A stretch of DNA of 23,316 bases from JBEKHI01 sp050012355. Lineage in GTDB: Bacteria > Actinomycetota > Actinomycetes > Streptosporangiales > Streptosporangiaceae. The notes beneath the pieces are model-generated. The model had not been told where the DNA came from. It saw only the letters and a program-made list of their open reading frames with translations, and did not search any database. The position numbers and the translations under genes are program-made. Positions 14,822 to 22,454 of the stretch are shown here, piece after piece. Location: NCBI GenBank assembly GCA_050012355.1, contig JBEKHI010000107.1, positions 1 through 23,316 on the forward strand, in the 5' to 3' direction. How positions within the stretch are numbered: the stretch's first letter is position 1; the number at the start of each line of letters is the position of its first letter.

Positions 14822-15304
14822 TTAGCTGCGGGCGTCGGGGAGCAGGAGGGCGGTGGCCATGGCCGCGATGCCCTCTCCCCGGCCGGTGAGCCCCAGTCCG
14901 TCCGTGGTTGTCGCCGCGATACTGACCGGAGCACCACCGAGGGCGGACGATATCGCACTGATGGCCTCAGCGCGTCGTGGCGCGAACCTGGGCCGGTTGC
15001 CAATGATCATGATGGCGACGTTACCTACGCTGAAGCCGGCCTTACCGACCAAGCGAAAGGCTTCTTCAAGCAAGGCCACTCCAGATGCTCCCGACCATTC
15101 AGGCCTGGAGGTACCGAAATTCTCGCCGAGATCACCAAGTCCGGCCGCGGAAAACAACGCATCACATGCCGCGTGCGCCGCCGCATCTCCATCTGAATGA
15201 CCACTCAGGCCGGTCTCGCCGGGCCATTCGAGCCCGGCGAGATGAAGCACTCGCCCCGACTCGAATGGATGTACATCGACGCCCAGCCCCGTACGGGGCA
15301 CCAT
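14822..15304 (-). CDS. ispF: 2-C-methyl-D-erythritol 2,4-cyclodiphosphate synthase
   Basis: The enzyme of the MEP isoprenoid pathway that releases CMP from CDP-methylerythritol phosphate to form the cyclic diphosphate. The 160 residues are the normal length for this trimeric enzyme. Metal ligands D10 and H12 (GLGVDVHPF) and H44 (SDGDAAAHAACDAL) are present. So are GDLGENF at 57-63 and TTTDGLGLTGRGEGIAA near the end, which holds the CMP-binding threonine and the glutamate. Start ATG at 15304; a TTG two codons upstream is less likely, and no strong ribosome site is visible. The carD stop lies 25 bases upstream. The gene normally between them, ispD, is absent. Downstream is palindromic repeat copy 1. 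Confidence 0.95.
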   Translation of the reverse strand: MVPRTGLGVDVHPFESGRVLHLAGLEWPGETGLSGHSDGDAAAHAACDALFSAAGLGDLGENFGTSRPEWSGASGVALLEEAFRLVGKAGFSVGNVAIMIIGNRPRFAPRRAEAISAISSALGGAPVSIAATTTDGLGLTGRGEGIAAMATALLLPDARS

Positions 15305-15329
15305 GTCCAAAGCTCAAGCCCGCCGGAAG

Positions 15330-15812
15330 TTAGTTGGCGAGAACCTCATCGAGAAGGGCTTCAGCCTTGTCCTCGTTCGTCTTCTCAGCCAACGCCAGCT
15401 CACTCACCAGAATCTGCCGCGCCTTGGCTAGCATCCGCTTCTCACCTGCGGATAGGCCCCGCTCACGGTCACGCCGCCATAGGTCGCGTACAACCTCAGC
15501 GACCTTATTGACATCGCCAGACGCGAGCTTCTCAAGGTTCGCTTTGTAACGCCGAGACCAGTTCGTGGGTTCCTCGGTGTGTGGCGCGCGGAGCACCTCG
15601 AACACCCGCTCAAGCCCTTCCTGGCCTACAACGTCCCGTACGCCTACAAGCTCGGCGTTGTCCGCGGGAACCCGAACAGTCAGGTCTCCCTTGTCGACCT
15701 TCAGGACCAGGTAAGTCTTCTCCTCGCCCTTAATCGTGCGAGACTCTACGGCTTCGATGCGAGCAGCCCCATGATGGGGGTATACGACGGTATCGCCGAC
15801 CTTGAAAGACAT
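15330..15812 (-). CDS. carD: RNA-polymerase-binding transcription regulator CarD
   Basis: An essential regulator in mycobacteria that binds the RNA polymerase beta subunit and stabilises open complexes at promoters. The 160 residues have the N-terminal Tudor-like interaction domain (MSFKVGDTVVYPHHGAARIEAVE) and a helical DNA-binding domain starting near 68. W85 (TNWSRRYKAN) corresponds in number and context to the tryptophan of M. tuberculosis CarD that wedges the -10 edge. The end is the usual ELALAEKTNEDKAEALLDEVL. Start ATG at 15812 with a GGGG about 11 bases upstream. The upstream region to 16201 holds its promoter. First gene of the carD-ispF transcript. Confidence 0.97.
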   Translation of the reverse strand: MSFKVGDTVVYPHHGAARIEAVESRTIKGEEKTYLVLKVDKGDLTVRVPADNAELVGVRDVVGQEGLERVFEVLRAPHTEEPTNWSRRYKANLEKLASGDVNKVAEVVRDLWRRDRERGLSAGEKRMLAKARQILVSELALAEKTNEDKAEALLDEVLAN

Positions 15813-16201
15813 GTGGCAAGTACCCCTTCCGCTGAAGGCTATCTTACCACGTCCGCGCACCCCGATAAAATGCCCAAGAGTACAGAATATGCAGGTCAAT
15901 GTACGATTTCGAGCGCACGTCAAAATCCCCCGTTGTCACGCTCCGCGCTCTGCCACCACGACGCCATCACCAGGTGACGCCATCAGGGGGGCCAGCCTCG
16001 CACGCGCTGTCACGAGCCGGCCCGCCGTCTAGGTGGGTAGACCACTAGTCTACCTCAGGCCCACGTTTCGATCCGGGAAACCGCGTTCCCCGGCACCGGC
16101 CCGACCTAGATGGACCGGCATCTAATGTGCGGGGAAGGCCCGGTCAGGGCTCATACTGGAGGGAAGAGCAAACCGCTTCGCGGTGGTCAAGGGAGGCGCC
16201 C
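15813..16201. promoter_or_regulatory. Divergent intergenic region carD / one-TM gene
   Basis: 389 bases with no gene. The part next to carD (about 15840-15925) is clearly AT-richer than its surroundings and is the likely carD promoter; several TTGAC-like and TA-rich words occur, but no pair has ideal spacing. GACGCCATCA is repeated directly at 15960-15969 and 15976-15985, with the palindrome TCACCAGGTGA (15967-15977) between. A perfect 7-5-7 dyad GGTAGAC/GTCTACC lies at 16036-16054. CATACT near 16153 could be a -10 for the + strand gene. Confidence 0.45.
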
Positions 16202-16597
16202 GTGACGCTCGGCGGCGAACCGGGACGAGACGATAGCGGGCTGCCGCCGGTCAACGTCAAGATCCCCGATGACGCGCGAGAGCTTGAGCGCGACGTGATC
16301 GCTTACCGGCGCGAGCAACGGTCGCGGCGGCGGCGCGAACGCGCACGGCGGGTCTTCGGGCCGCTTATGAACCCCGGCACCGCGGTCCCGCTAATCGCGA
16401 TCTGCGCGGCGCTGTCCATGGTGGCGGGGGCGATGCTCTCGTTCCTCACGATCAGCCCGGCGTCCGCGCCCACCCGTGCCGTCAGGCCAGCAGTCACCTC
16501 GACGATCGGCCCGCACGCCAGTACGTCCGCGTCGGCGACGCCCACGGCCCGTCCGACGCCCTCCGCGCATAGGACAGTCGTCTCGCCAAAGCCTTAA
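16202..16597 (+). CDS. Single-TM protein of unknown function (131 aa)
   Basis: A conserved-looking actinobacterial protein without an assigned role. The N-terminal region has PPVNVKIPDDARELERDV (15-32), then a strongly basic arginine run (about 36-50). One transmembrane helix (about 60-84) follows, then a Ser/Thr/Pro/Ala-rich tail of some 45 residues. The basic segment before the helix predicts a cytoplasmic N-terminus and an outside tail. GTG start at 16202 with GGGAGG five bases upstream, a strong site that rules out the longer open frame from 16127. I recall similar proteins near carD and phoP-type genes in Streptomyces, but no function. Followed by the lipoprotein gene on the same strand. 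Confidence 0.75.
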   Translation: MTLGGEPGRDDSGLPPVNVKIPDDARELERDVIAYRREQRSRRRRERARRVFGPLMNPGTAVPLIAICAALSMVAGAMLSFLTISPASAPTRAVRPAVTSTIGPHASTSASATPTARPTPSAHRTVVSPKP

Positions 16598-16606
16598 CAG
16601 GCCGGC

Positions 16607-16630
16607 CCGCCGCGATCCCCTCGGGGGCGG
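16607..16630 (+). terminator. Weak hairpin after the one-TM gene
   Basis: CCCC-TC-GGGG core with flanking CCGC/GCGG arms and an internal bulge, nine bases after the TAA. No real T-run follows. It may separate the gene from the lipoprotein gene. Confidence 0.3.
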
Positions 16631-16714
16631 TCGATACTATTTCTACGGTCTGTAGTGCTGTACGTCTGGCAGTCCGCCATGACGCATAAAAACCGCCTAT
16701 CGAGGAGAGCTGCC

Positions 16715-17347
16715 TTGCTCCGCAAATCCCGCGGGACAACCGTGGCGCGACGCGCGATGATCGGCGCCATCGCCCTGCTCGTCCCGGTCCTCGCCGGGTG
16801 CGAGGCCGGCGCGCCCCAGTTTCACGCCGCATCCAACGGTGCCCACACCGAGGTCAACAACATCTCCATCAACAACGTGTTCGTGCTCGGCCCGGCGGTC
16901 GGCACAACGCTCCCGGTTGGCAGCTCGGCCGGGGTTTTCCTGGCGCTGTACAACTCGGGTAACTCGTCTGACAGCCTGGTCAGCGTCAGCTCCTCCGCGG
17001 CTTCCTCGGTCAAGCTGGAGAAGGGCTCGGTCAGCGTGGCGCCCAACTCCTCCGCGCTGCTGACCGGACCAAAGCCCGAGATCGTGCTCACCAAGCTCAC
17101 CAAAGCGCTGAGCGGCGGAACGTCCATTACGGTCACGCTGGACTTCTCAAACACCGGCCCGGTGACCCTCCAGGTCCCGGTAGAGCCGTACGCGTTCTAC
17201 TACGACACGTTCTCGCCCGCGCCGTCCCCCTCCGCGTCGCCGACCGCCAAGGCCAGCGCCACCGCCAAGGCCAGCGCGACAGCAACGGCAACAGCAACCG
17301 CGACCGGGACGGCCACCGCCAGCCCGTCAGCCACCGCCAGCCAGTAA
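16715..17347 (+). CDS. Lipoprotein with Ser/Thr/Ala-rich C-terminal tail
   Basis: A 210-residue exported lipoprotein. The TTG at 16715 is chosen because GAGGAG lies seven bases upstream. An in-frame ATG at 16679 has no ribosome site and would add 12 residues. The signal has basic residues, a hydrophobic stretch and a lipobox LAGC with C29 as the lipidated cysteine. The mature part has a beta-rich domain of about 140 residues (VNNISINNVFVLGP, GVFLALYNSGNSSDSLVSVSS, ITVTLDFSNTGPVTLQVPV) that resembles the PCu(A)C/DUF461-type fold of actinobacterial lipoproteins near carD. No metal-binding Met/His set is obvious. The last 45 residues are low-complexity, with an ATAKAS repeat. Function unknown. 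Its stop abuts palindromic repeat copy 2. Confidence 0.8.
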   Translation: MLRKSRGTTVARRAMIGAIALLVPVLAGCEAGAPQFHAASNGAHTEVNNISINNVFVLGPAVGTTLPVGSSAGVFLALYNSGNSSDSLVSVSSSAASSVKLEKGSVSVAPNSSALLTGPKPEIVLTKLTKALSGGTSITVTLDFSNTGPVTLQVPVEPYAFYYDTFSPAPSPSASPTAKASATAKASATATATATATGTATASPSATASQ

Positions 17348-17402
17348 CCAGCGATGGGCCATCGCTGGCGCTATAGCCCCAGCGATGGCCCATCCATGGG
17401 GT
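17348..17402. repeat. Composite palindromic repeat, copy 2
   Basis: Begins directly after the lipoprotein TAA. The palindrome CCAGCGATGG-G-CCATCGCTGG (17348-17368) and linker are identical to copy 1 over 28 bases. The second half is a diverged hairpin CCCCAGCGATGG / CCATCCATGGGG (about 17377-17401). It lies between convergent lipoprotein and regX3 genes. Confidence 0.8.
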
Positions 17403-17422
17403 CGGCTAGCCGCACAAGACGT

Positions 17423-17461
17423 GACCCGTGGGACGCAAGGTGCCCACGGGTCTGTTGTGTT
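17423..17461 (+). terminator. Terminator hairpin between lipoprotein and regX3
   Basis: A perfect 10-bp stem GACCCGTGGG / CCCACGGGTC (17423-17432, 17443-17452) with a 10-base loop, followed on + by the T-rich TGTTGTGTT. It serves the lipoprotein gene and possibly the convergent regX3 from the other side, 29 bases beyond the latter's stop. Confidence 0.7.
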
Positions 17462-17490
17462 CCGGGTCCCGACGCGAAACCGTTCGCGCG

Positions 17491-18177
17491 TTAGGTGGCG
17501 GACTCGAACTTGTAGCCTAGGCCGCGCACGGTGATGATGTGCCGCGGCTTGGCCGGGTCGGTCTCGATCTTGGCGCGCAGCCGTTTGATGTGCACGTCGA
17601 GGGTCTTGGTGTCGCCCACGTAGTCGGCGCCCCACACCCGGTCGATCAGCTGCATCCGGGTCAGCACGCGGTCGGCGTTGCGCAGCAGCACCTGCAGCAG
17701 TTCGAACTCTTTCAGAGGCAGCTGGGCTGGCTCGCCGCGGACGGTGACCACGTGCCGGTCGACGTCCATCCGCACCGGGCCCGACTCCAGGGTCGCCTCG
17801 GTGACCTCTTCGACATCGCCACGGCGCCGCAGCACCGCGCGCATCCTGGCCACCAGCTCACGCGACGAGAATGGCTTGGTCACGTAGTCGTCGGCGCCCA
17901 GCTCCAGCCCGACTACCTTGTCGATCTCGCTGTCCTTGGCGGTCAGCATGATCACGGGGACGCTCGACCGCTCACGGAGGGTACGGCAGACTTCGCTGCC
18001 GGGCAGGCCCGGCAGCATCAGGTCAAGAAGGACCAAGTCGGCGCCAGTACGGTCGAAGGTGTCGAGAGCGTCCGGACCAGTGGAGCAGACCGCGACCTCG
18101 AAGCCTTCCTTCCGCAGCATGTACGAGATCGCGTCGCTGAACGATTCCTCGTCCTCGACCACGAGCACGCGAGTCAC
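17491..18177 (-). CDS. regX3: OmpR-family response regulator RegX3/PhoP type
   Basis: The DNA-binding output of the SenX3-RegX3 system, which in relatives controls phosphate-starvation genes. 228 residues. The receiver domain has acidic D9, phosphoacceptor D52 (LVLLDLMLPGLPG), T79 (VIMLTAKD) and K101 (VTKPFS). The winged-helix domain (about 130-226) has LPLKEFELLQVLLRN, RVLTRMQLIDRVWG, TLDVHIKRLRAKIE and the closing RGLGYKFE. GTG start at 18177, seven bases after a perfect AGGAGG. The start overlaps the senX3 stop by GTGA, so the pair is translationally coupled. Residue numbering of D52 equals that of M. tuberculosis RegX3. Terminated by hairpins at 17348-17461. Confidence 0.95.
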   Translation of the reverse strand: MTRVLVVEDEESFSDAISYMLRKEGFEVAVCSTGPDALDTFDRTGADLVLLDLMLPGLPGSEVCRTLRERSSVPVIMLTAKDSEIDKVVGLELGADDYVTKPFSSRELVARMRAVLRRRGDVEEVTEATLESGPVRMDVDRHVVTVRGEPAQLPLKEFELLQVLLRNADRVLTRMQLIDRVWGADYVGDTKTLDVHIKRLRAKIETDPAKPRHIITVRGLGYKFESAT

Positions 18178-19334
18178 TTGAATTCCTCCTGACGTGATGA
18201 ACTGTCCTCCCGCAGCGGAAGCCAGAGGGTGAACGTCGAACCGGATCCCTCTTCGCTCTTGACCATGACCCGTCCGCCGTGCGCGGCGGCCGCGTGCTTC
18301 ACGATCGCGAGCCCGAGCCCGGTGCCGCCGGTGGCGCGCGAACGCGCCGGGTCGACCCGGTAGAACCGCTCGAAGATCCGTTCCAGGTCCCGCTCTGGAA
18401 TCCCGATGCCTTGGTCAGTAACGCTGATCTCCGCCCCGCCGTCGCCCGCTCGCCGGGTGCACACCACGACCCGGGTGTGTTCCGGGCTGTAGACGACGGC
18501 GTTCTCCAGCAGGTTGCGCAACGCGGTGACCAGTAGTTCGTCCTCGCCGAGCGCGGACAAGCCACGCGTGCCTATCCAGGCCAGCGAGATGCCACGGTCG
18601 TTCGCCTTCATCCGGCACCGGTCAAGCGCCTCGGAGACCACCTGGTCCAGGTCGACCGGACGTGGATCCGGAATGGGCTCGGCGGCCTGGATCCGGTTCA
18701 GCGTGATGAGGTCCTGCACCAGCGAGGTCAGCCGCGCCGCCTCGTGCCGCATCCGGCCGGCGAACCGCCGCACCGCCTCCTCGTCATCGGCCGCGTCCTC
18801 GATGGTCTCGGCCAGCAGGGCGAGCGCGCCGACCGGGGTCTTCAGCTCGTGGCTCACGTTGGCCACGAAGTCGCGCCTGACCTCCTCGACCCGCCTGCTC
18901 TCGGTCTGGTCCTCGGCGAGCACCAGCACGAGTCCGCCGCCGCCCACGGCGCCGGCCAGCGGGGCGACCCGGACCGCGAAGCTCGTCGTCCGCCCGCCGA
19001 ACCGCGGGACCTGAACGTCGAACTCGCCCTCACGGATCTCACCGTCGCGCCGGACCTGGCGGGCGAGCGCGAGCAGTTCGCTGACCATCAGCCGGTCGCC
19101 CTTGACGATGCCGAACGCGCGAGCGGCGGCACTAGCGCGCAACACCCGGTCTTCGCTGTCAAGTACGACGGCGGAGGACGATAGAACGGAAAGAACCGAA
19201 GCGATGCCGGGGGGAAGCTTGGCCGGCTGATTGGCGGATCGCAAACGAGGATTCCGCGGCTGGCGCAAGGAGTTGCCAGCACGCGTTCTTATCGCCACTC
19301 CAACCCCACGACCTGCGAGGACGGAAGCAGCCAC
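18174..19334 (-). CDS. senX3: SenX3-type sensor histidine kinase lacking N-terminal TM helices
   Basis: A PAS-HisKA-HATPase kinase of 386 residues, partner of RegX3. The PAS-like domain spans about 42-145 (LPPGIASVLSVLSSSAVVLDSEDRVL). The H-box holds H162 (FVANVSHELKTPVGAL). The N-box is NLLENAVVYSP. G1 is DQGIGIP, the F-box is IFERFYRVDPARSRATGG and G2 is GTGLGLAIVKH. Usual SenX3/PhoR proteins begin with one or two membrane helices before the PAS domain. Here residues 1-40 are basic and polar (IRTRAGNSLRQPRNPRLRSANQ), and other frames upstream show stops, not hydrophobic coding. The GTG start has only a poor ribosome site. Either the kinase is cytosolic or the N-terminus has been lost. Confidence 0.92.
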   Translation of the reverse strand: MAASVLAGRGVGVAIRTRAGNSLRQPRNPRLRSANQPAKLPPGIASVLSVLSSSAVVLDSEDRVLRASAAARAFGIVKGDRLMVSELLALARQVRRDGEIREGEFDVQVPRFGGRTTSFAVRVAPLAGAVGGGGLVLVLAEDQTESRRVEEVRRDFVANVSHELKTPVGALALLAETIEDAADDEEAVRRFAGRMRHEAARLTSLVQDLITLNRIQAAEPIPDPRPVDLDQVVSEALDRCRMKANDRGISLAWIGTRGLSALGEDELLVTALRNLLENAVVYSPEHTRVVVCTRRAGDGGAEISVTDQGIGIPERDLERIFERFYRVDPARSRATGGTGLGLAIVKHAAAAHGGRVMVKSEEGSGSTFTLWLPLREDSSSRQEEFK

Positions 19335-19414
19335 ATCGGACTCACGTCTTAGATGGTATGCGGATATCCCTAGGTGTCCACAATCAGCAGCTCCACTGAA
19401 ATGCCACTGTTCCC

Positions 19415-19442
19415 CTGATGTTCACCTCTTCGTGAATATCAG
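19415..19442. promoter_or_regulatory. PHO-box-like dyad upstream of senX3
   Basis: CTGATGTTCAC (19415-19425) and GTGAATATCAG (19432-19442) form an 11-bp dyad with one G-T position and a six-base loop. It contains GTTCACC (19420-19426), the core of the Streptomyces PhoP/RegX3-type PHO box. It lies 81 bases upstream of the senX3 start and 35 beyond the gpm stop, so it is either an autoregulatory operator or the gpm terminator (no T-run). Confidence 0.45.
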
Positions 19443-19476
19443 GACATGTCGCATTAAGCCAGAGTTGCGGGCGTCG

Positions 19477-20220
19477 TCACCGACCCTGATTCTTAACCGC
19501 CTCGGCCGCGGACACCGCCGCCTCCGGGTCTAGGTAACGCCCGCCCTTCTCCACCGGACGGAACGCGTCGTCCAGTTCGTACACCAGCGGGATGCCGGTG
19601 GGGATGTTCAGCTCGGCGATGGTCTCGTCGTCGATCTGGTCAAGGTGCTTCACCAGCGCGCGCAGCGAGTTGCCGTGCGCCGCCACCATGACGGTCCGCC
19701 CGACCGCGAGGTCAGGGATGATCGCGTCGTACCAGTACGGCAGCAGCCGGGCCACCACGTCCTTCAGGCACTCGCTGCGCGGCCGGAGCTCCGGCGGCAG
19801 CAGCGCGTAGCGCGGGTCGCCGGACTGAGACAGCGGGTCGTCGTCCGCGATCGGCGGCGGCGGGACGTCGTAGGAACGCCGCCACAGCATGAACTGCTCG
19901 TCGCCGAACTCGCCCCGTACCTGAGCTTTGTCCTTGCCCTGGAGGGCACCGTAATGCCGCTCGTTCAGCCGCCAGGACCGGTGGACCGGCAGCCAGCTCA
20001 GCCCAGCCTCGGTCAGCGCGATGTTCGCGGTCTGGATCGCGCGGGTCAGCACCGAGGTGTGCACCACGTCGGGGCTCAGCCCGGCCTCCGCGATCATCCG
20101 TCCAGCGGCCGAAGCCTCATCTTCACCCTTAGCCGACAGGCTGACGTCCACCCAGCCGGTGAACAGGTTCTTCGAGTTCCACTCGCTCTCGCCATGCCGG
20201 AACAGCACAAGTGTCGCCAT
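19477..20220 (-). CDS. gpmA: 2,3-bisphosphoglycerate-dependent phosphoglycerate mutase
   Basis: Glycolytic enzyme interconverting 3- and 2-phosphoglycerate, 247 residues, the normal length. The phosphohistidine loop LFRHGESEWN (6-15) has H9. LTRAIQTA has R60, and LNERHYGALQG has E87 as proton donor. The second histidine is H182 (AAHGNSLRAL). RSYDVPPPP (115-123) and NIPTGIPLVYE are also characteristic. ATG start at 20220, with only a weak AGG about eleven bases upstream. Divergent from mshA across 83 bases. Neighbourhood gpm-senX3-regX3 is conserved from mycobacteria to Streptomyces. No anomaly seen. Confidence 0.96.
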   Translation of the reverse strand: MATLVLFRHGESEWNSKNLFTGWVDVSLSAKGEDEASAAGRMIAEAGLSPDVVHTSVLTRAIQTANIALTEAGLSWLPVHRSWRLNERHYGALQGKDKAQVRGEFGDEQFMLWRRSYDVPPPPIADDDPLSQSGDPRYALLPPELRPRSECLKDVVARLLPYWYDAIIPDLAVGRTVMVAAHGNSLRALVKHLDQIDDETIAELNIPTGIPLVYELDDAFRPVEKGGRYLDPEAAVSAAEAVKNQGR

Positions 20221-20303
20221 GGATTAAAGCCTAGCGGGCCCTGCACCCAAAGCCTTCCGGCACTGTGGGAACATGCCGCCCGCACGGACGGTTGGTTACA
20301 ACT

Positions 20304-21572
20304 GTGTCAATATTGCCCCGGCGGGTCGCGACCCTTAGTGTCCACACCTCGCCGCTAGATCAGCCGGGCACCGGTGACGCGGGCGGCATGAACGTCTACA
20401 TCGCCGAAATCGCCCGCAGGCTAGCCGCCGAGGGCGTTGAGGTGGAGATTTTCACCCGCGCCGCCTGCCGCGACAGCCTCGGCGTCACCGAGCTGGCGCC
20501 CGGCGTGCTGGTCCGCAGCGTGGCCGCCGGGCCGTTCGAGGAACTAGATAAAACCGATCTTCCCGCTCAGATTTGTCCGTTTACGATGGAAGTGCTGCGC
20601 GCCGAGGCGGCCGCCAGCGTCCCCGGCCATTACGACCTGGTGCACGGGCACTACTGGCTCTCCGGTCAGGTGGGCGCCCGGGTCCGGCAGCGCTGGGGCG
20701 TCCCCTTCGTCCAGTCCATGCACACTCTCGGCGCGGTGAAAAACGCCTCACTGGCCTCCGGTGACGCCGCCGAGCCGGGGATCAGGATCCGCGGCGAGCA
20801 CGAGGTGGTCGCCGCCGCCGACCGGCTGATCGCCAACACCGTCGAGGAAGCCCGCCAGCTCACCGCCTTCTACGACGCCGACCCCGACCGGATCGCGGTG
20901 GTGAACCCGGGAGTGGACCTGCGGACCTTCCGGCCAGGAGACCGCCAGGCGGCCCGGCGCGACCTTGGCCTGCCCGCCGACGCGCTGGTGCTGCTGTTCG
21001 CGGGCCGGGTACAGCCGCTCAAAGGCCCGGACGTGCTGCTGCGATCCGCGGCCCGGCTGCTCGCCGACGATCCGGAGCTCCGCAACCGGCTGACCGTGGT
21101 CATGATCGGCGGCCCCAGCGGCAACGAACGCTCCGACCCGGACCGGATGCGCGAACTGTCACACCACCTGGGCATCGAGCACATCATGCGGTTCGAGCCG
21201 CCCTGCCCGCAGACCGAGCTGGCTCGCTGGTACCGGGCCGCGACCCTGCTGATGGCCCCGTCCCACTCGGAGTCCTTCGGCCTGGTGGCGCTGGAGGCGC
21301 AAGCCTGTGGCACCCCGGTGATCGCCGCCCGGGTCGGCGGGCTGCGGACCGTGGTGCGCGACGGGGTGTCAGGAGTCCTGGTAGCCGGTCACGACCCAGC
21401 CGATTACGCGCGGGCGGTCCGCGGCCTGGCGAATGACCCGGCCAGGCTGCACAGCCTCGGCGAGGGCGCGCTACGACACGCCAGCGCCTTCGGCTGGGGC
21501 GCGACCGTCGACCGGCTGCTCGAGGTATATACAGGTGCCATGGAAGAAGCCGCCGGACGGGTGCGCGCGTGA
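20304..21572 (+). CDS. mshA: D-inositol-3-phosphate glycosyltransferase MshA (mycothiol synthesis)
   Basis: A GT4 glycosyltransferase that joins GlcNAc from UDP-GlcNAc to L-myo-inositol-1-phosphate, the first step of mycothiol. With the GTG at 20304 it has 422 residues. Markers: VHTSPLDQPGTGDAGGMNVY at 13-32, HGHYWLSG at 114-121, VQSMHTLGAVKN at 136-147, R235 and K240 (FAGRVQPLKGPD), and the E-x7-E pair E323/E331 (SESFGLVALEAQACGTPVI). The start is uncertain: an in-frame GTG at 20265 also exists, and neither has a good ribosome site. A TACAAC just before 20304 could be the -10 of a leaderless message. It overlaps the next gene by GTGA. Confidence 0.95.
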   Translation: MSILPRRVATLSVHTSPLDQPGTGDAGGMNVYIAEIARRLAAEGVEVEIFTRAACRDSLGVTELAPGVLVRSVAAGPFEELDKTDLPAQICPFTMEVLRAEAAASVPGHYDLVHGHYWLSGQVGARVRQRWGVPFVQSMHTLGAVKNASLASGDAAEPGIRIRGEHEVVAAADRLIANTVEEARQLTAFYDADPDRIAVVNPGVDLRTFRPGDRQAARRDLGLPADALVLLFAGRVQPLKGPDVLLRSAARLLADDPELRNRLTVVMIGGPSGNERSDPDRMRELSHHLGIEHIMRFEPPCPQTELARWYRAATLLMAPSHSESFGLVALEAQACGTPVIAARVGGLRTVVRDGVSGVLVAGHDPADYARAVRGLANDPARLHSLGEGALRHASAFGWGATVDRLLEVYTGAMEEAAGRVRA

Positions 21573-22054
21573 GCCACCCGCTGGGCGCGGCGCTGGACGA
21601 GCTCGAGGTTGAGTACGAGAGCCCAGAGGCCGGCGCTTACCTGGTGACGCTTCCTGGCCAGCACAAGCTGGCCACGATGGCCTGGCTGATCGCTGGCGAG
21701 CACAGCCTGGCGGTGGAGGCGTTCTTCTGCCGTCAGCCGGACGAGAACCACGCTCAGTTCTATCGTTACCTGCTCGGCCGTAACGGCCGGATGTACGGGG
21801 TCAGGTTCGCGCTCGACGCGGCGGGCGACGTGTACCTGACCGGCAGGCTGCCGCTGTGCACGATCACGCCGGACGGCATCGATCAGTTGCTCGGCAGCGT
21901 GCTCAGCAACGCGGATGAGACATTCGACCAAGCGCTACGGCTCGGGTTCGGCTCATCGATACGCCGCGAGTGGGCCTGGCGCGCCAAGACCGGGCAGTCC
22001 CTGGCGAACCTGCAGGCCTTCGCCAGATTCATCGAGGCGCACGACACCCACTAG
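21569..22054 (+). CDS. YbjN-domain protein
   Basis: A 161-residue cytoplasmic protein with the YbjN fold, which resembles type III secretion chaperones. It includes VEYESPEAGAYLVTLPGQHKLATMAWLI, VEAFFCRQPDENHAQFYRYLL and DVYLTGRLPLCTITPDGIDQLLG. It is the standard downstream neighbour of mshA in Actinobacteria (Rv0487 in M. tuberculosis, by recall). GTG start overlapping the mshA stop implies coupled translation. Biochemical role unknown; the persistent linkage suggests some connection to MshA, but nothing in the sequence shows which. Confidence 0.88.
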   Translation: MSHPLGAALDELEVEYESPEAGAYLVTLPGQHKLATMAWLIAGEHSLAVEAFFCRQPDENHAQFYRYLLGRNGRMYGVRFALDAAGDVYLTGRLPLCTITPDGIDQLLGSVLSNADETFDQALRLGFGSSIRREWAWRAKTGQSLANLQAFARFIEAHDTH

Positions 22055-22088
22055 CTTGGGCGTGTCACGGAAGGGTACAGTCACAAAG

Positions 22089-22454
22089 GTGAACAGGCTG
22101 GGTGAACTTGAGCGTGCCATCATGGAAGTCTTGTGGGACACCGACGAGCCGCTTACCGTAAGAGAGGTCAGTAACGGCCTCCCAGAGCATAGCCTGGCAC
22201 ATACCACGGTCATGACCGTACTGGACCGGCTGGCGAAGAAGGGTTTCGCCCGCAGGAACCGGGACGGCCGTGCCTGGCGGTACCGGCCCGCGGCAACGCG
22301 GGAGTCCTATGTGGCCGAGCTGATGCTCACCGCGCTGGACCAGACCGGTGACCGGAGTGCCGCGCTCGCAGCGTTCGCTCAGTCCGTCACGGGGACCGAG
22401 GCCGAAGTGCTGAAGGAGGCGCTCAGAAGCCTCGAAAACGATGACGGGACGTAA
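22089..22454 (+). CDS. BlaI/MecI-family transcriptional repressor
   Basis: A 121-residue winged-helix repressor. LGELERAIMEVLWDTDEPLTVREV (4-27) forms the first helices. The recognition helix lies in LAHTTVMTVLDRLAKKGFARR (36-56), followed by the wing RDGRAWRYRPAATRESYVAELM. The C-terminal helices (about 75-115) dimerise and are normally the target of the partner M56 protease. GTG at 22089 matches the usual start of the family. A GTG nine codons upstream is an alternative, and neither has an ideal ribosome site. The M56 gene begins on the base after its TAA, the typical BlaI-BlaR1-like pairing. It follows the ybjN gene by 34 bases. Confidence 0.9.
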   Translation: MNRLGELERAIMEVLWDTDEPLTVREVSNGLPEHSLAHTTVMTVLDRLAKKGFARRNRDGRAWRYRPAATRESYVAELMLTALDQTGDRSAALAAFAQSVTGTEAEVLKEALRSLENDDGT

